DNA of 64,000 nucleotides from the NCBI GenBank assembly GCA_946487895.1, contig CAMLUO010000002.1, positions 1 through 64,000 on the forward strand. Direction: 5' to 3'. The notes under the pieces were generated by a model. The model was not told the origin of the DNA and made no database searches. It saw only the letters and a list, made by a program, of their open reading frames with translations. Below are positions 1 through 8,357 of the stretch, in pieces. The DNA comes from an uncultured Clostridium sp. Lineage in GTDB: Bacteria > Bacillota > Clostridia > TANB77 > CAG-508. The translations under genes and the position numbers were made by a program. The stretch's first letter is position 1. Each line of letters starts with the position of its first letter.

Positions 1-190
<190 letters not shown>

Positions 191-204
191 TCATCCTTTC
201 CTTA

Positions 205-233
205 CTGTTTTTTGGGACGGGGTCAAAAAACAG
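205..233. repeat. Short hairpin repeat with GGGACGG loop
   Basis: Perfect 9-bp arms (205-213 and 225-233) enclose an 11-nt loop, GGGACGGGGTC on the plus strand. It lies between the dnaK start and the preceding small membrane-protein gene. The loop core matches the other GGGAC hairpins of this window, although the arms differ. I see nothing else in 185-307. Confidence 0.6.
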
Positions 234-307
234 TTTTTATTTTATTTTTATGCTTCTCTCCCCATCAACGAAGCTATTTATATATAAAATTAATAACTAA
301 ATTATTT

Positions 308-661
308 TTATATTAGTCCTATTGCTAGATATCCACCTAATAATATAGTCGCAACATATTTTATTGCTATATCTATTACCACAGCTATTATTACAAAAGG
401 TACTCTTTCAAAAAGATAACGATTATTCAATTTGTCTACAATAAATATTACTAGTAAACCTACTACAAAAAATGCTCCAAATGTTAATAATATCATTAAT
501 ATTGATATATATCCTAATAATAGCATTACTATGAATAGTTCTACTTCCATCCCAACTGCATAAATCAATACCTTTTTTAAATATCCTATATTTTTATCCA
601 TAGCAGAATATATGATGCAAAATATTACTATATCTAATAGTATTCCTAGTATTCTTATCAT
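308..661 (-). CDS. Small hydrophobic membrane protein inside the heat-shock operon
   Basis: This 117-residue protein is almost wholly hydrophobic, with about four predicted membrane segments (roughly residues 5-20, 29-52, 57-75 and 88-112) and only a short charged stretch (DKLNNRYLFER) between the third and fourth. It starts 13 bases after the grpE stop and precedes dnaK, so it is probably cotranscribed under HrcA control. I do not recognise a family. It could be a lineage-specific membrane stress protein. A membrane gene at this position is not part of the standard hrcA-grpE-dnaK-dnaJ order. Confidence 0.7.
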   Translation of the reverse strand: MIRILGILLDIVIFCIIYSAMDKNIGYLKKVLIYAVGMEVELFIVMLLLGYISILMILLTFGAFFVVGLLVIFIVDKLNNRYLFERVPFVIIAVVIDIAIKYVATILLGGYLAIGLI

Positions 662-674
662 TTTTATTCCCCTT

Positions 675-1196
675 TTAATTTGCTACTACAACCATTGAAT
701 GTCTAATTACTCTATTTCCTATTTTATATCCTTTTCTATACTCTTGTACAATTTCTTTTTCACCCTTTGTATCATCTTTAATACTACTTACTGCTTCATG
801 TAAGCTTGGGTCAAAAGTTTCTCCAACTGCTTTAATTTCCTCTATACCTTTTGATGTCAAAACATCTTTAAATTGTTTTAACACTAATTCTACACCTTGT
901 TTATAACTTTCATCTTTTGTCTCAACTTTGGCTGCATTTTCCAAGTTATCAACTACTGGTAAAATCACCTCTATTACATCAGAAAGAATTGAATTGTATA
1001 ATCCTTCTCTTTCTTTTGCACTTCTTTTTTTGAAATTTTCAAATTCTGCTAAAATTCTTTTATATCTGTCATCTAACTCATCATAATCTTGTTTTGGAAC
1101 TACTTCCTTATTTTTGTTTTCACCTTTAGAATCGTTTTTTTCTGTTTGTTTTACTTCTTTTTCAACATCATTTTCTAAATTTTCCTTATCTGCCAT
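675..1196 (-). CDS. grpE: Nucleotide exchange factor GrpE
   Basis: The protein has 173 residues. The first 45 or so are acidic and charged, followed by a long coiled coil (YKRILAEFENFKKRSAKER is the family signature region) and a C-terminal beta domain with FDPSLHEAV and GYKIGNRVIRHSMVVV, both typical of GrpE. GrpE homodimers release ADP from DnaK in the cytosol. It follows hrcA by about 54 bases and precedes the small membrane protein and dnaK. Length and motifs are normal for the family. Confidence 0.97.
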   Translation of the reverse strand: MADKENLENDVEKEVKQTEKNDSKGENKNKEVVPKQDYDELDDRYKRILAEFENFKKRSAKEREGLYNSILSDVIEVILPVVDNLENAAKVETKDESYKQGVELVLKQFKDVLTSKGIEEIKAVGETFDPSLHEAVSSIKDDTKGEKEIVQEYRKGYKIGNRVIRHSMVVVAN

Positions 1197-1250
1197 TTAT
1201 ACTTCATCCCTTCTTAATATAGTCTTCTAATTGTGATTATTTTTCAAATT

Positions 1251-2264
1251 TTAAAGTTCTTTCAATTTCCTATTAATATACTTCATAACAGAAATAACCT
1301 TTGAATAATCCATTCTCTTAGGACCTATAATACCAATAGTTCCTAAATCTTTTCCATTAACCTTATGTTTAAAAGTTACAACACTAAAATCTTTCAACTC
1401 ATCTTGCTTATTTTCTTCACCTATATATACATTTATATCTTCTGCAAAACCAGAATTTAGCATATCTGCAACAACTTCTTTTGTATCTAAAATATTAACA
1501 AAGTTTTTTGCTACTTCTAAGCTATTGAATTCTGGCAAATCAAAAGATTTATTTGCACCTTCTAAATATATATTTTCATCTTCCTGTATAACCTTTTTCA
1601 ATTGCTCTATTACCGGTTTTATAACATTCACACTATATGTCATTTCATCATATAGATATTCTTCTAATGGTCTATCAATTGTCTCTATTGGTTGTCCTTT
1701 TAGTTTATTATTAAACATATAATTCATTGTTTCAATTTGTTTTTGTGTCACATCTTCATCAAACTTTATAATTGTTTCTTTAACTAAACCTGTGTCAGTT
1801 AAGATTACTGCCATCATCATTCTTGAACCTAGCAAAACAAATTTAATATCTTCGATTATTTGACTAGATGTCTTTGGTCCTATTGAAACTGCAGTATAAT
1901 GTGTAACTTCTGAAATCGTATTCGCAGTTATTTTTGTTAAATCTTCGATTTCATTTACCTTTGTCTCCAATTTTGAACTAATATATTTAATTTCTTCTAA
2001 ACTAATATCTTTATCATTCAAAAGTTCATCAACATAGTACCTGTATCCCTTTTCTGACGGAATTCTTCCACTTGATGTATGCGTTTTATCTAAGTAACCG
2101 TTTTTCTCTAATTCAGCCATTTCATTTCTTATTGTTGCACTACTACAATCTAATCCATGATTTGTTGTTAATGCATTTGAGCTTACTGGCTCTGCTGTAT
2201 TTATGTATTCCTCTACTATTGCTTGCAAAACTTTTTTCTTTCTATCATCTAACAATTTTTTCAC
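1251..2264 (-). CDS. hrcA: Heat-inducible transcription repressor HrcA
   Basis: This 337-residue protein has an N-terminal winged helix (about 1-75, with VLQAIVEEYINTAEPVSS and SSATIRNEMAELE, the HrcA DNA-binding signature), a GAF-like middle region and a C-terminal dimer region ending GIIGPKRMDYSKVI. HrcA binds CIRCE inverted repeats and represses class I heat-shock genes when GroEL keeps it active. Two CIRCE-like sites lie 35-110 bases upstream of its start, so autoregulation is expected. It is the first gene of the hrcA-grpE-orf-dnaK cluster. Confidence 0.97.
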   Translation of the reverse strand: MKKLLDDRKKKVLQAIVEEYINTAEPVSSNALTTNHGLDCSSATIRNEMAELEKNGYLDKTHTSSGRIPSEKGYRYYVDELLNDKDISLEEIKYISSKLETKVNEIEDLTKITANTISEVTHYTAVSIGPKTSSQIIEDIKFVLLGSRMMMAVILTDTGLVKETIIKFDEDVTQKQIETMNYMFNNKLKGQPIETIDRPLEEYLYDEMTYSVNVIKPVIEQLKKVIQEDENIYLEGANKSFDLPEFNSLEVAKNFVNILDTKEVVADMLNSGFAEDINVYIGEENKQDELKDFSVVTFKHKVNGKDLGTIGIIGPKRMDYSKVISVMKYINRKLKEL

Positions 2265-2298
2265 CTCTTTAGCTATTTTAATTGTTAAACTATTGTTT

Positions 2299-2325
2299 TT
2301 AGCACTCTTCGTTATTGTTTGCTAA
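2299..2325. promoter_or_regulatory. CIRCE operator 1 (downstream of -10)
   Basis: TTAGCACTC, a 9-bp spacer, then GTTTGCTAA. This is the CIRCE layout (TTAGCACTC-N9-GAGTGCTAA) with two mismatches in the second half-site. It lies between the -10 and the hrcA start, where HrcA binding would block transcription. Confidence 0.88.
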
Positions 2326-2333
2326 CTTCATAT

Positions 2334-2362
2334 ATATTATACCCATTTTTAGCACTTGTCAA
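2334..2362 (-). promoter_or_regulatory. Sigma-A-type promoter of the hrcA operon
   Basis: On the minus strand a perfect TTGACA (2362-2357) is followed after 17 bases by TAATAT (2339-2334). An alternative -10, TATAAT at 2341-2336, would leave a 15-base spacer. The -35 lies inside CIRCE operator 2. Confidence 0.75.
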
Positions 2363-2375
2363 TACTTTTTGCTAA
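2349..2375. promoter_or_regulatory. CIRCE operator 2 (over -35)
   Basis: TTAGCACTT, a 9-bp spacer, then TTTTGCTAA. It is a weaker CIRCE match, exactly 50 bp from operator 1, and it covers the -35 hexamer. Confidence 0.75.
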
Positions 2376-2416
2376 TTTTATTTGTGAATTTTTTGTGAAA
2401 TGTCTTTCCTTAAAAA

Positions 2417-2506
2417 GATGTGTCCCAAAAAGGACATTTTTGTCCCATTAGGGACGTTTCTTTTTGGACATTTTTGTCCACATGGAAACGTCCCCAATGG
2501 GACATC
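2417..2506. repeat. Compound GGGACGTTTC hairpin repeat
   Basis: Two inverted copies of TGTCCCATTrGGGACGTTTC (2441-2461, and 2484-2504 on the other strand) are nested within outer arms GATGTGTCCC and GGGACATC. The element abuts the splB stop codon at 2505-2507. It is the most elaborate member of the GGGAC hairpin set here, and may double as the splB 3' structure. Confidence 0.7.
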
Positions 2507-3503
2507 ACACGATATATTCAATTTTATTATTTGAAAAATATTTATGCATTTGTTCTCTTAAGAATATTTCTCCATCTTTTCTTATATCATTTTTATACAT
2601 ATATTTCCCTCTGCCTCTACCTGTCATCATTTCCTTGTTATACAAGTTTATGGCATTTGGAAATGCTTCTTCATTTATTTTTGTATGAACAAAACTATAT
2701 GTCATAAATATTATTTCAAAAAATGTGTCTTTTTTAACTTTTTCAGATAACTCTTGATTTAATCTTTGTATTAATTCTAAATATAATTTTTTCCAATTTT
2801 CTACTAATATTACTGGTGCGATTAATATTCCCACTTTATATCCCGCTTCTTTTAACTTGTTTATTGCTTCTATTCTACCTTTTAATCTTGATGTTCCAAA
2901 TTCCACTTTATTTATAATCTCTTCTGGATTTACACTTACCCTAATTGTAACTTTTCCTTTATGGTCTAATGGTAATATATCATCCACCATATCAAATTTT
3001 GTTGGAAATGTTAGATGTCCTTTTTCTACATGTTTAAAATTTTCTATTGTCCAAGGAAGATTTCTTGTTATTGTATTTTCTAATATTAGGTCACTATTAC
3101 TTCCTATCTCAAATGTTAGTTCCTTTTCTGATTTATTCGCAGTTTTAATTATTTTTTCTAGCATTTGCTCTCTGTTTACAAATAGTCTTAGATATGCACA
3201 TTTATTATAGTTGCAAACTAGATAGCAATACATACATGACGCTGTACAACCTGATGATGTATATGGTACTAAATAGTCTGATGTTTTATGGTTTTCTACA
3301 AATTTATGCGTTTTTCTTACTCCAATAATTAAATTTTGTTTCATATATGGAAATTCTTTATTTTCTTTTTTTCTCATTTCTTCGATATTATTATGATTCT
3401 CTATTTCTACTTTTGGTATTTCTTCATATTGCTTTATTAATTGTTTTCCTAATGGATATTCTAATATTTCTTTTTCATAATAGATTGCTTTAGGTTTAAA
3501 CAT
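2505..3503 (-). CDS. splB: Spore photoproduct lyase SplB-like radical SAM enzyme
   Basis: This 332-residue protein carries the radical SAM cluster motif CTASCMYC at about residues 88-95, preceded by TSSG as in SplB. It has the family's GTSRLKGRIEAINKLKEAGY stretch and a GRGRGKYMY segment near the C terminus. SplB repairs the thymine dimer called spore photoproduct during germination, using S-adenosylmethionine and a 4Fe-4S cluster. Its start overlaps the end of dps by 8 bases, so the two are cotranscribed and probably translationally coupled. Both protect spore or stressed-cell DNA. Confidence 0.9.
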   Translation of the reverse strand: MFKPKAIYYEKEILEYPLGKQLIKQYEEIPKVEIENHNNIEEMRKKENKEFPYMKQNLIIGVRKTHKFVENHKTSDYLVPYTSSGCTASCMYCYLVCNYNKCAYLRLFVNREQMLEKIIKTANKSEKELTFEIGSNSDLILENTITRNLPWTIENFKHVEKGHLTFPTKFDMVDDILPLDHKGKVTIRVSVNPEEIINKVEFGTSRLKGRIEAINKLKEAGYKVGILIAPVILVENWKKLYLELIQRLNQELSEKVKKDTFFEIIFMTYSFVHTKINEEAFPNAINLYNKEMMTGRGRGKYMYKNDIRKDGEIFLREQMHKYFSNNKIEYIV

Positions 3504-3948
3504 TTTTCTCCTTTTCCATCATTTGCTTCAACATCCAAAGTTTTTTGATATAATCTAAAATATAATTATCCATCAAGCTAGATGTAGCATAATTGTTAGA
3601 ATCATCTGCTTTCTTTTTTATGTCTGTTACTTTTTTAAGTAGAGTTTCAAAATCCTTGATAACATTTTCAAACATCACACAATCTTTAATTTTTTCATTT
3701 TTTGCTTCAGCTATACAAGTTGTATTTAAGTAATCTTGCATGGTTCCTAACGGTTCTGCTCCTAACATCAAAATATGCTCAGCTATTTCATCAATTTGTT
3801 CATTTATTCCATCATAGTATTCTTCTAATTTTTCATGAATAACAAAAAAATCCTTCCCAATTATATTCCAATGATAGTTTTGTAATTTACGATAAAATAC
3901 GTTTAAATCTGATAATAAACAATTTAAATCTTCTACTAAATCTTCCAT
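3496..3948 (-). CDS. dps: Dps/ferritin-like DNA-protection protein
   Basis: The 150-residue four-helix protein contains LQNYHWNIIGKDFFVIHEKLEEYYD, spread over the usual Dps ferroxidase helix (HW, then H and the E..YD residues), and EIAEHILMLGAEPLGTM. Dps dodecamers oxidise and store iron and shield DNA from Fenton damage. A good ribosome binding site (AAGGAG) precedes the ATG. It overlaps splB by 8 bases. I see no lysine-rich DNA-binding tail, so direct DNA binding is uncertain. Confidence 0.9.
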   Translation of the reverse strand: MEDLVEDLNCLLSDLNVFYRKLQNYHWNIIGKDFFVIHEKLEEYYDGINEQIDEIAEHILMLGAEPLGTMQDYLNTTCIAEAKNEKIKDCVMFENVIKDFETLLKKVTDIKKKADDSNNYATSSLMDNYILDYIKKLWMLKQMMEKEKNV

Positions 3949-4073
3949 AATACACTCCTTTTTCTTTTTTATTTATTTTTGCCTTTTTGAAAATTATTAT
4001 ACGTTTTTTATTTAATATTTTTTCATTTTTTGCTAATAATAATTTTATAAATATTTTTAGGAGGTTTTTTTTG

Positions 4074-4502
4074 ATGGATAGTAATCGTTATATTTTAAAT
4101 GAGTTAAATAAGGGAATTAAAATGGGAATGGATTCTATATCAACTGTTTCTGAAAAAGTTCAAGATGATAGATTTAAACAGGATTTAAAATATCAATATG
4201 ATGAATATAATAAAATTTTGAATGAAGTTAATAATGAACTTACTAATTATGATGATTTCCCTAAAGAATTAAATCCTATGCAAAAAGCTATGGGTTGGAT
4301 GGGTGTTGAGTTAAATACAATTTCTGATAAAAGTAATTCAAAAATCGCTGAAATGATGATACAAGGTACAAATATGGGAATTATTGAAGGTGTAAAGTTA
4401 TTAAATCAAAATCCAGAGGCAGATGCTGAAGTTAAAAATGTTTTAAATGAATTTATTAAATTTCAAGAAAATACTGTAGAGCAACTTAAAAAATATTTAT
4501 AA
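4074..4502 (+). CDS. Ferritin-like (DUF2383-type) helical protein
   Basis: The start is the ATG at 4074 because AGGAGG lies at 4059-4064; the open frame extends upstream to 3987 without a ribosome site. The 142-residue product is all-helical (YILNELNKGIKMGMDSISTV, then PKELNPMQKAMGWMGVELNT and EMMIQGTNMGIIEGVK). The pattern of E/D and Q residues resembles small ferritin-like proteins common in Clostridia, and it ends in QLKKYL. The function is not known and metal binding is inferred. It is a lone plus-strand gene, divergent from dps. Confidence 0.75.
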   Translation: MDSNRYILNELNKGIKMGMDSISTVSEKVQDDRFKQDLKYQYDEYNKILNEVNNELTNYDDFPKELNPMQKAMGWMGVELNTISDKSNSKIAEMMIQGTNMGIIEGVKLLNQNPEADAEVKNVLNEFIKFQENTVEQLKKYL

Positions 4503-4509
4503 AATATAA

Positions 4510-4530
4510 AAGGAGACTTTTAGTCTCCTT
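4510..4530 (-). terminator. Rho-independent terminator, minus strand
   Basis: AAGGAGAC, a short loop and GTCTCCTT form a perfect 8-bp stem. On the minus strand it is followed by TTTATATTTTAT, so it ends transcription from the flavoprotein and murI-fragment side. On the plus strand no T tract follows. Confidence 0.7.
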
Positions 4531-4657
4531 CATATTCTTCATTAGGCAATATTTTTATTATTTCCTTTAATACTGTGACTCCGCCAATTCCCGAGTCAAA
4601 AATTCCTATTGGTCTTTCTGTTTTATCTAATAAAATTTGTTCTGATAACTTTCTCAT
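4520..4657 (-). pseudogene. murI: Glutamate racemase, 5' fragment
   Basis: A 45-codon frame reads [20 protein letters not shown] followed by [11 protein letters not shown] and a stop. The first part is the conserved N terminus of MurI/RacE, including the FDSGIGG loop with its catalytic aspartate. About 220 residues of the normal enzyme are missing. The stop lies in the terminator hairpin. The 5' end overlaps the last 35 bases of the flavoprotein gene in another frame. Overlapping start plus a terminator suggests that an old operon partner was deleted, leaving its first codons. A functional short peptide is unlikely. Confidence 0.75.
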
Positions 4658-5243
4658 TTTCTGGTAATTTCACACCTGCTTTTCTTCCTGCCTCTATTGA
4701 TTTTAATAACCATGCCATATTGTTTCCTAAAGTTCTCATTGTTTGCATTCCTTCTTCATCTCTCAACACTTCTTCTGGCGTATTTCCATGTACCATATTC
4801 CAATATTGTGATGATACTACTGGCATATTTGTAATTTGAAAATATTTATTGATTTCATCAACTGATGCTGTTGCTCCACCTCTTCTACAGCTTACTACAG
4901 CTGTTGCTGGTTTATTTGCAAACAAAGCTCCTCTTCCATAAAATGCTCTATCCATAAATGATGATAATGCTCCTGACATTGCAGCAAAGTGTACTGGGCT
5001 TCCAAATACAAATCCATCCGCTTCTTTTACTTTTTCTAAAAATTCATTCACTTTATCATCTATTACGCATTTTCCTGTCTTTGAACATCCACCACATCCT
5101 AAGCATCCAGAAATAGGTTTATTTCCTATCCAAAATATTTCAGTTTCGATTTCATTTTTTATTAATTGCTTTTCAACTTCCTTTAAAGCTGTATATGTAC
5201 ATCCCTTAGGTTTTGGACTTCCATTTACTAGGATTACTTTCAT
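4623..5243 (-). CDS. Flavodoxin-fold NAD(P)H-dependent reductase (iron-sulfur flavoprotein type)
   Basis: I place the start at 5243 ([14 protein letters not shown]), behind GAAAGGAAATG. An upstream in-frame ATG at 5282 lacks a site. The 206-residue protein opens with the FMN phosphate loop [10 protein letters not shown], has [13 protein letters not shown] (a CX2CX2CX5C pattern as in archaeal and clostridial iron-sulfur flavoproteins), [19 protein letters not shown] around the flavin, and ends TNFIR as many relatives do. The likely role is electron transfer or quinone/nitro reduction; the substrate is unknown. The murI fragment overlaps its 3' end. Confidence 0.85.
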   Translation of the reverse strand: MKVILVNGSPKPKGCTYTALKEVEKQLIKNEIETEIFWIGNKPISGCLGCGGCSKTGKCVIDDKVNEFLEKVKEADGFVFGSPVHFAAMSGALSSFMDRAFYGRGALFANKPATAVVSCRRGGATASVDEINKYFQITNMPVVSSQYWNMVHGNTPEEVLRDEEGMQTMRTLGNNMAWLLKSIEAGRKAGVKLPENEKVIRTNFIR

Positions 5244-5304
5244 TATTATCATTTCCTTTCTCTTTATAAGATTTCGTTTCATTTTGAAACAATTTTAAAC
5301 ATCT

Positions 5305-7329
5305 CTAAACTAACAAATTTCTAATTTTCTGTATCAAATAATGACTTCCACCTTCACTATTGTTTTGTACATTCTCAACCATACTTACAATTAAAAGATT
5401 TCCTTCTGCTCTGTCAATTGTAAAACAATTAAACCAGCCTAGTGTTCCACTTTCTGTATCTTCACTTGATGTTTTTAATTCTGCTGTTCCTGTTTTCCCT
5501 GCAATTGTCAATCCATTTATTTTCATATCATTTGCTGATCCATTTGGATTTTCAACAACTTGTATTAAACCTTCTTTTATAGTATCTGCCGCTTCTTTTG
5601 TAATAGCATTTTCTTTTAATATTTCTCCATTTTTGCTTTCATCATATTCAATTCTTGGTTTAATCATATTTCCTTCATTTGCAAATGCTGAATAAATTGA
5701 TGCCATATGTATTGGATTTACTAAAAGGTCTCCTTGACCATAACCTGTGTCTGCTAGTTTTGTTTCTCCTTCAATTGTTGTTCCATTATCATCTGCATAT
5801 TGTGATTTTGCAAGTGTTAATGGAAAATCTAGTTGCTCATTAAATCCAAGTTTATCTAAACTACTTGCGTAATCTTGTGCTCCCATTTTTAAAGTTGATT
5901 GTGCAAAATATATATTATCTGAATACATTATTGCATTCATTAAATTTTTTGCTCCATTATATGCTGTTAGTGTTGTAACGTGATAATTCCCCCAACTTGA
6001 ATCTTTTTGCCAACTCGTTCCTGTATACCCTAAATCTTCATTTGGATCAATAGTTCCTAATGTTAAACCAATTGCTCCTGTAACTGGTTTAAAGGTTGAA
6101 CCTGGGCAATATTTTTGTATAAATCTATTAAATAATGGTTTAGCTTCATCATTATTTAATTCATCCCATTGGTCATTTGTTAGTCCTACTACAAAATCGT
6201 TTGAGTCAAATGTTGGTGTACTTACTAATGCTAATAATTCTCCTGTTTGTGGCTCCATTATTACAAAAAGTCCTTTGTCATTTTTCATTTGCTCATAAAC
6301 TGATTTTTGTAAATTGCTATCAATAGTTAATTTAACATCTTGACCATCTTTTTTATCTTGTTTTACAATTTCTGTTTTCTCATTTCCATCTGAATCTAAT
6401 ATGTAAATTCTTGTTCCGTCAATACCTCTTAATGTATCTTCATAAGCTAATTCTAATCCTGATTTTCCAATTAAGCTTGTAGTTGTATATCCTTTTCCTT
6501 CATTTTCTTCTAATTCTTCTGCATTTATTGATTGTACATATCCGATTAGATGCCCTGCTTCTTCTCCTAATGGATATACTCTTCCATCTTCTTTATTTAT
6601 CATTACACCAGGTATTTGTAATAATTGATTTTTTAATTCAGTATTTGAATCTGAAATTTTCTTTACTGGTACAAATGTGTCATCTTTTACATATGATGCA
6701 TTTAAACTATCATTTATATAATCTACTGATACTCCTGTTAATTCTGAAATCCTACTGATATTTTCATCTCTTGCATCTCCTAATTTACCTGGTACTATTC
6801 CAACTGATGCAATTTGCCCATCTTCTGCTAAAGGATTATCATTTCTGTCTAATATACTTCCTCTTTTTGCTTTTATTGTTTCTACTCTTACTTTGTCTGT
6901 TTCTTCAAGTTGTGGAAAGATTGTTCCTGATGTCCATTGTAGTTTGTATTCTCCATTTTCTTTTATTATATTTGCAACATTATAAAAATCCACTTCTCCT
7001 GCTGAAGTGTACATTTGTTGTCTATATGAGATTTGATATCCATTGTCATTTTTGGCTGTATCCGAAATTGAAATTCTTATATTGCTACTATCAATTCCTT
7101 CATATATGTTTTGATTTCTTGTTATATAGTCTTCTTTGCTCATATTCATGCTTGCAACTTTTTGATACATTCCTTCATAATCTTTTTCGTTTATTAAGTT
7201 TATGTAGTCATTTAATGCTTGCTCTGCTTGTTTTTGGTCATTTTTTTGTACTAATATTACTGCTGCTACTATAATTGCTACTATTACTATTATTGCAATT
7301 ATTCCAATTATTATTTTTTTATTTTTCAT
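5305..7329 (-). CDS. Penicillin-binding protein, class B transpeptidase with MecA_N domain
   Basis: The start at 7329 (MKNKKIII) follows GGAAGGG by six bases. The protein has an N-terminal membrane anchor (residues about 4-26), an NTF2-like MecA_N domain (about 30-150), a PBP dimerisation domain (KAKRGSILDRNDNPLA onward) and the transpeptidase domain with CPGSTFKPVTG (catalytic Ser, SxxK), YSDN (SxN position) and AGKTGTAEL (KTG). It crosslinks peptidoglycan outside the membrane. MecA_N-type PBPs are common in Clostridia and include low-affinity forms, but beta-lactam resistance cannot be read from this sequence. Confidence 0.93.
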   Translation of the reverse strand: MKNKKIIIGIIAIIVIVAIIVAAVILVQKNDQKQAEQALNDYINLINEKDYEGMYQKVASMNMSKEDYITRNQNIYEGIDSSNIRISISDTAKNDNGYQISYRQQMYTSAGEVDFYNVANIIKENGEYKLQWTSGTIFPQLEETDKVRVETIKAKRGSILDRNDNPLAEDGQIASVGIVPGKLGDARDENISRISELTGVSVDYINDSLNASYVKDDTFVPVKKISDSNTELKNQLLQIPGVMINKEDGRVYPLGEEAGHLIGYVQSINAEELEENEGKGYTTTSLIGKSGLELAYEDTLRGIDGTRIYILDSDGNEKTEIVKQDKKDGQDVKLTIDSNLQKSVYEQMKNDKGLFVIMEPQTGELLALVSTPTFDSNDFVVGLTNDQWDELNNDEAKPLFNRFIQKYCPGSTFKPVTGAIGLTLGTIDPNEDLGYTGTSWQKDSSWGNYHVTTLTAYNGAKNLMNAIMYSDNIYFAQSTLKMGAQDYASSLDKLGFNEQLDFPLTLAKSQYADDNGTTIEGETKLADTGYGQGDLLVNPIHMASIYSAFANEGNMIKPRIEYDESKNGEILKENAITKEAADTIKEGLIQVVENPNGSANDMKINGLTIAGKTGTAELKTSSEDTESGTLGWFNCFTIDRAEGNLLIVSMVENVQNNSEGGSHYLIQKIRNLLV

Positions 7330-7397
7330 ATACATCCCTTCCTTTTGCATTTTTATTGTACTACACTATATGAAAAATAGCAAGGAATTTTATATTT

Positions 7398-8252
7398 CTA
7401 AATAATTTCATAAACTATATCTTTAATAAATTTTGCTGAACTTTTTGGTGCAACTTTTCCAGGCAAGCCTAAAGCATGAATTAATTTTATTCCTTGATTT
7501 TTTGCTTCTTCTTTATCTATACCACCTGGATTTGAAGCTAAGTCAATTAATAAAGTCTCTTTATCTACATATTTCAATTTTTCCACATCAAGTATCATAC
7601 TAGGTATTGTATTTATAATCACATCATAATTTGTTAAACTCTTTTCTATCTCTTGATACTTACTAAAATTATTCAAATCAATTTTTTCATATCCATATAC
7701 TTCAATCCAGGCTAATTCTTCATCTTCTCTTGAAGCACATGTAATAGATTGAACTAACCCCTTAAGTCTGATTGCCAATGTTTTTGCGACTCTTCCAAAT
7801 CCTAATATTAATACATTACTGTTAAAAAGAATTGTATTTGTATTTGCAATCATTATTTCTATTGTTCCTTCTGCTGTTGCTATTGTATTTAATACTGCTA
7901 ATTTTTCACTCTTCATTATATCTATTACTTCAATATTATAGTTTTTAGCAATTTCTTCCACTTCTTTTGATATATTTCCAGCAATTAAACTTTTCCCTTT
8001 TATTCTTTCTAATAAATCTTTTATCAATATTTTACTTTCTACAAATTTACTATTCACAGTTAAATCATCTCTTGAAAAAGGTATAGGACCTATTACTACT
8101 TCTATATCTTCTACACTTTTTTCTAATGTTTCACTACTATTAACATTCATTCCATATGTATAAACTGTTTTTCCGTCTTCTTTTAGCAATTTTGCTAATT
8201 CCACATTTCTTAAATCTCCACCAATTACTAAAAATTTGTTAATTTTCTCCAT
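7398..8252 (-). CDS. dpaA: Dipicolinate synthase subunit A (SpoVFA)
   Basis: This 284-residue protein has an N-terminal Rossmann-like segment (FLVIGGDLRNVELAKLL) and a second nucleotide-binding fold (NVLILGFGRVAKTLAIRLKG), the layout of DpaA. It ends in LGLPGKVAPKSSAKFI, a DpaA signature. DpaA with DpaB converts a dihydrodipicolinate intermediate to dipicolinic acid in the mother cell. In Bacillus dpaB follows directly, but no dpaB is seen here: the next genes are PBP and uppP. The partner must be elsewhere, or another flavoprotein does the job. Confidence 0.88.
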   Translation of the reverse strand: MEKINKFLVIGGDLRNVELAKLLKEDGKTVYTYGMNVNSSETLEKSVEDIEVVIGPIPFSRDDLTVNSKFVESKILIKDLLERIKGKSLIAGNISKEVEEIAKNYNIEVIDIMKSEKLAVLNTIATAEGTIEIMIANTNTILFNSNVLILGFGRVAKTLAIRLKGLVQSITCASREDEELAWIEVYGYEKIDLNNFSKYQEIEKSLTNYDVIINTIPSMILDVEKLKYVDKETLLIDLASNPGGIDKEEAKNQGIKLIHALGLPGKVAPKSSAKFIKDIVYEII

Positions 8253-8280
8253 CTCCTTTTTTTATTATTGTTTTCTATAA

Positions 8281-8314
8281 AATAAAAAACTACTTATTTT
8301 AATATATAAGTAGT
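8281..8314 (-). terminator. Terminator after uppP
   Basis: ACTACTTAT (8289-8297) pairs with ATAAGTAGT (8306-8314). On the minus strand the stem is followed by TTTTTTATTTTA. It separates uppP from dpaA. Confidence 0.75.
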
Positions 8315-8357
8315 CTAATTTATTTATTACAATTTCATATTAATTTTCTATAACTGA

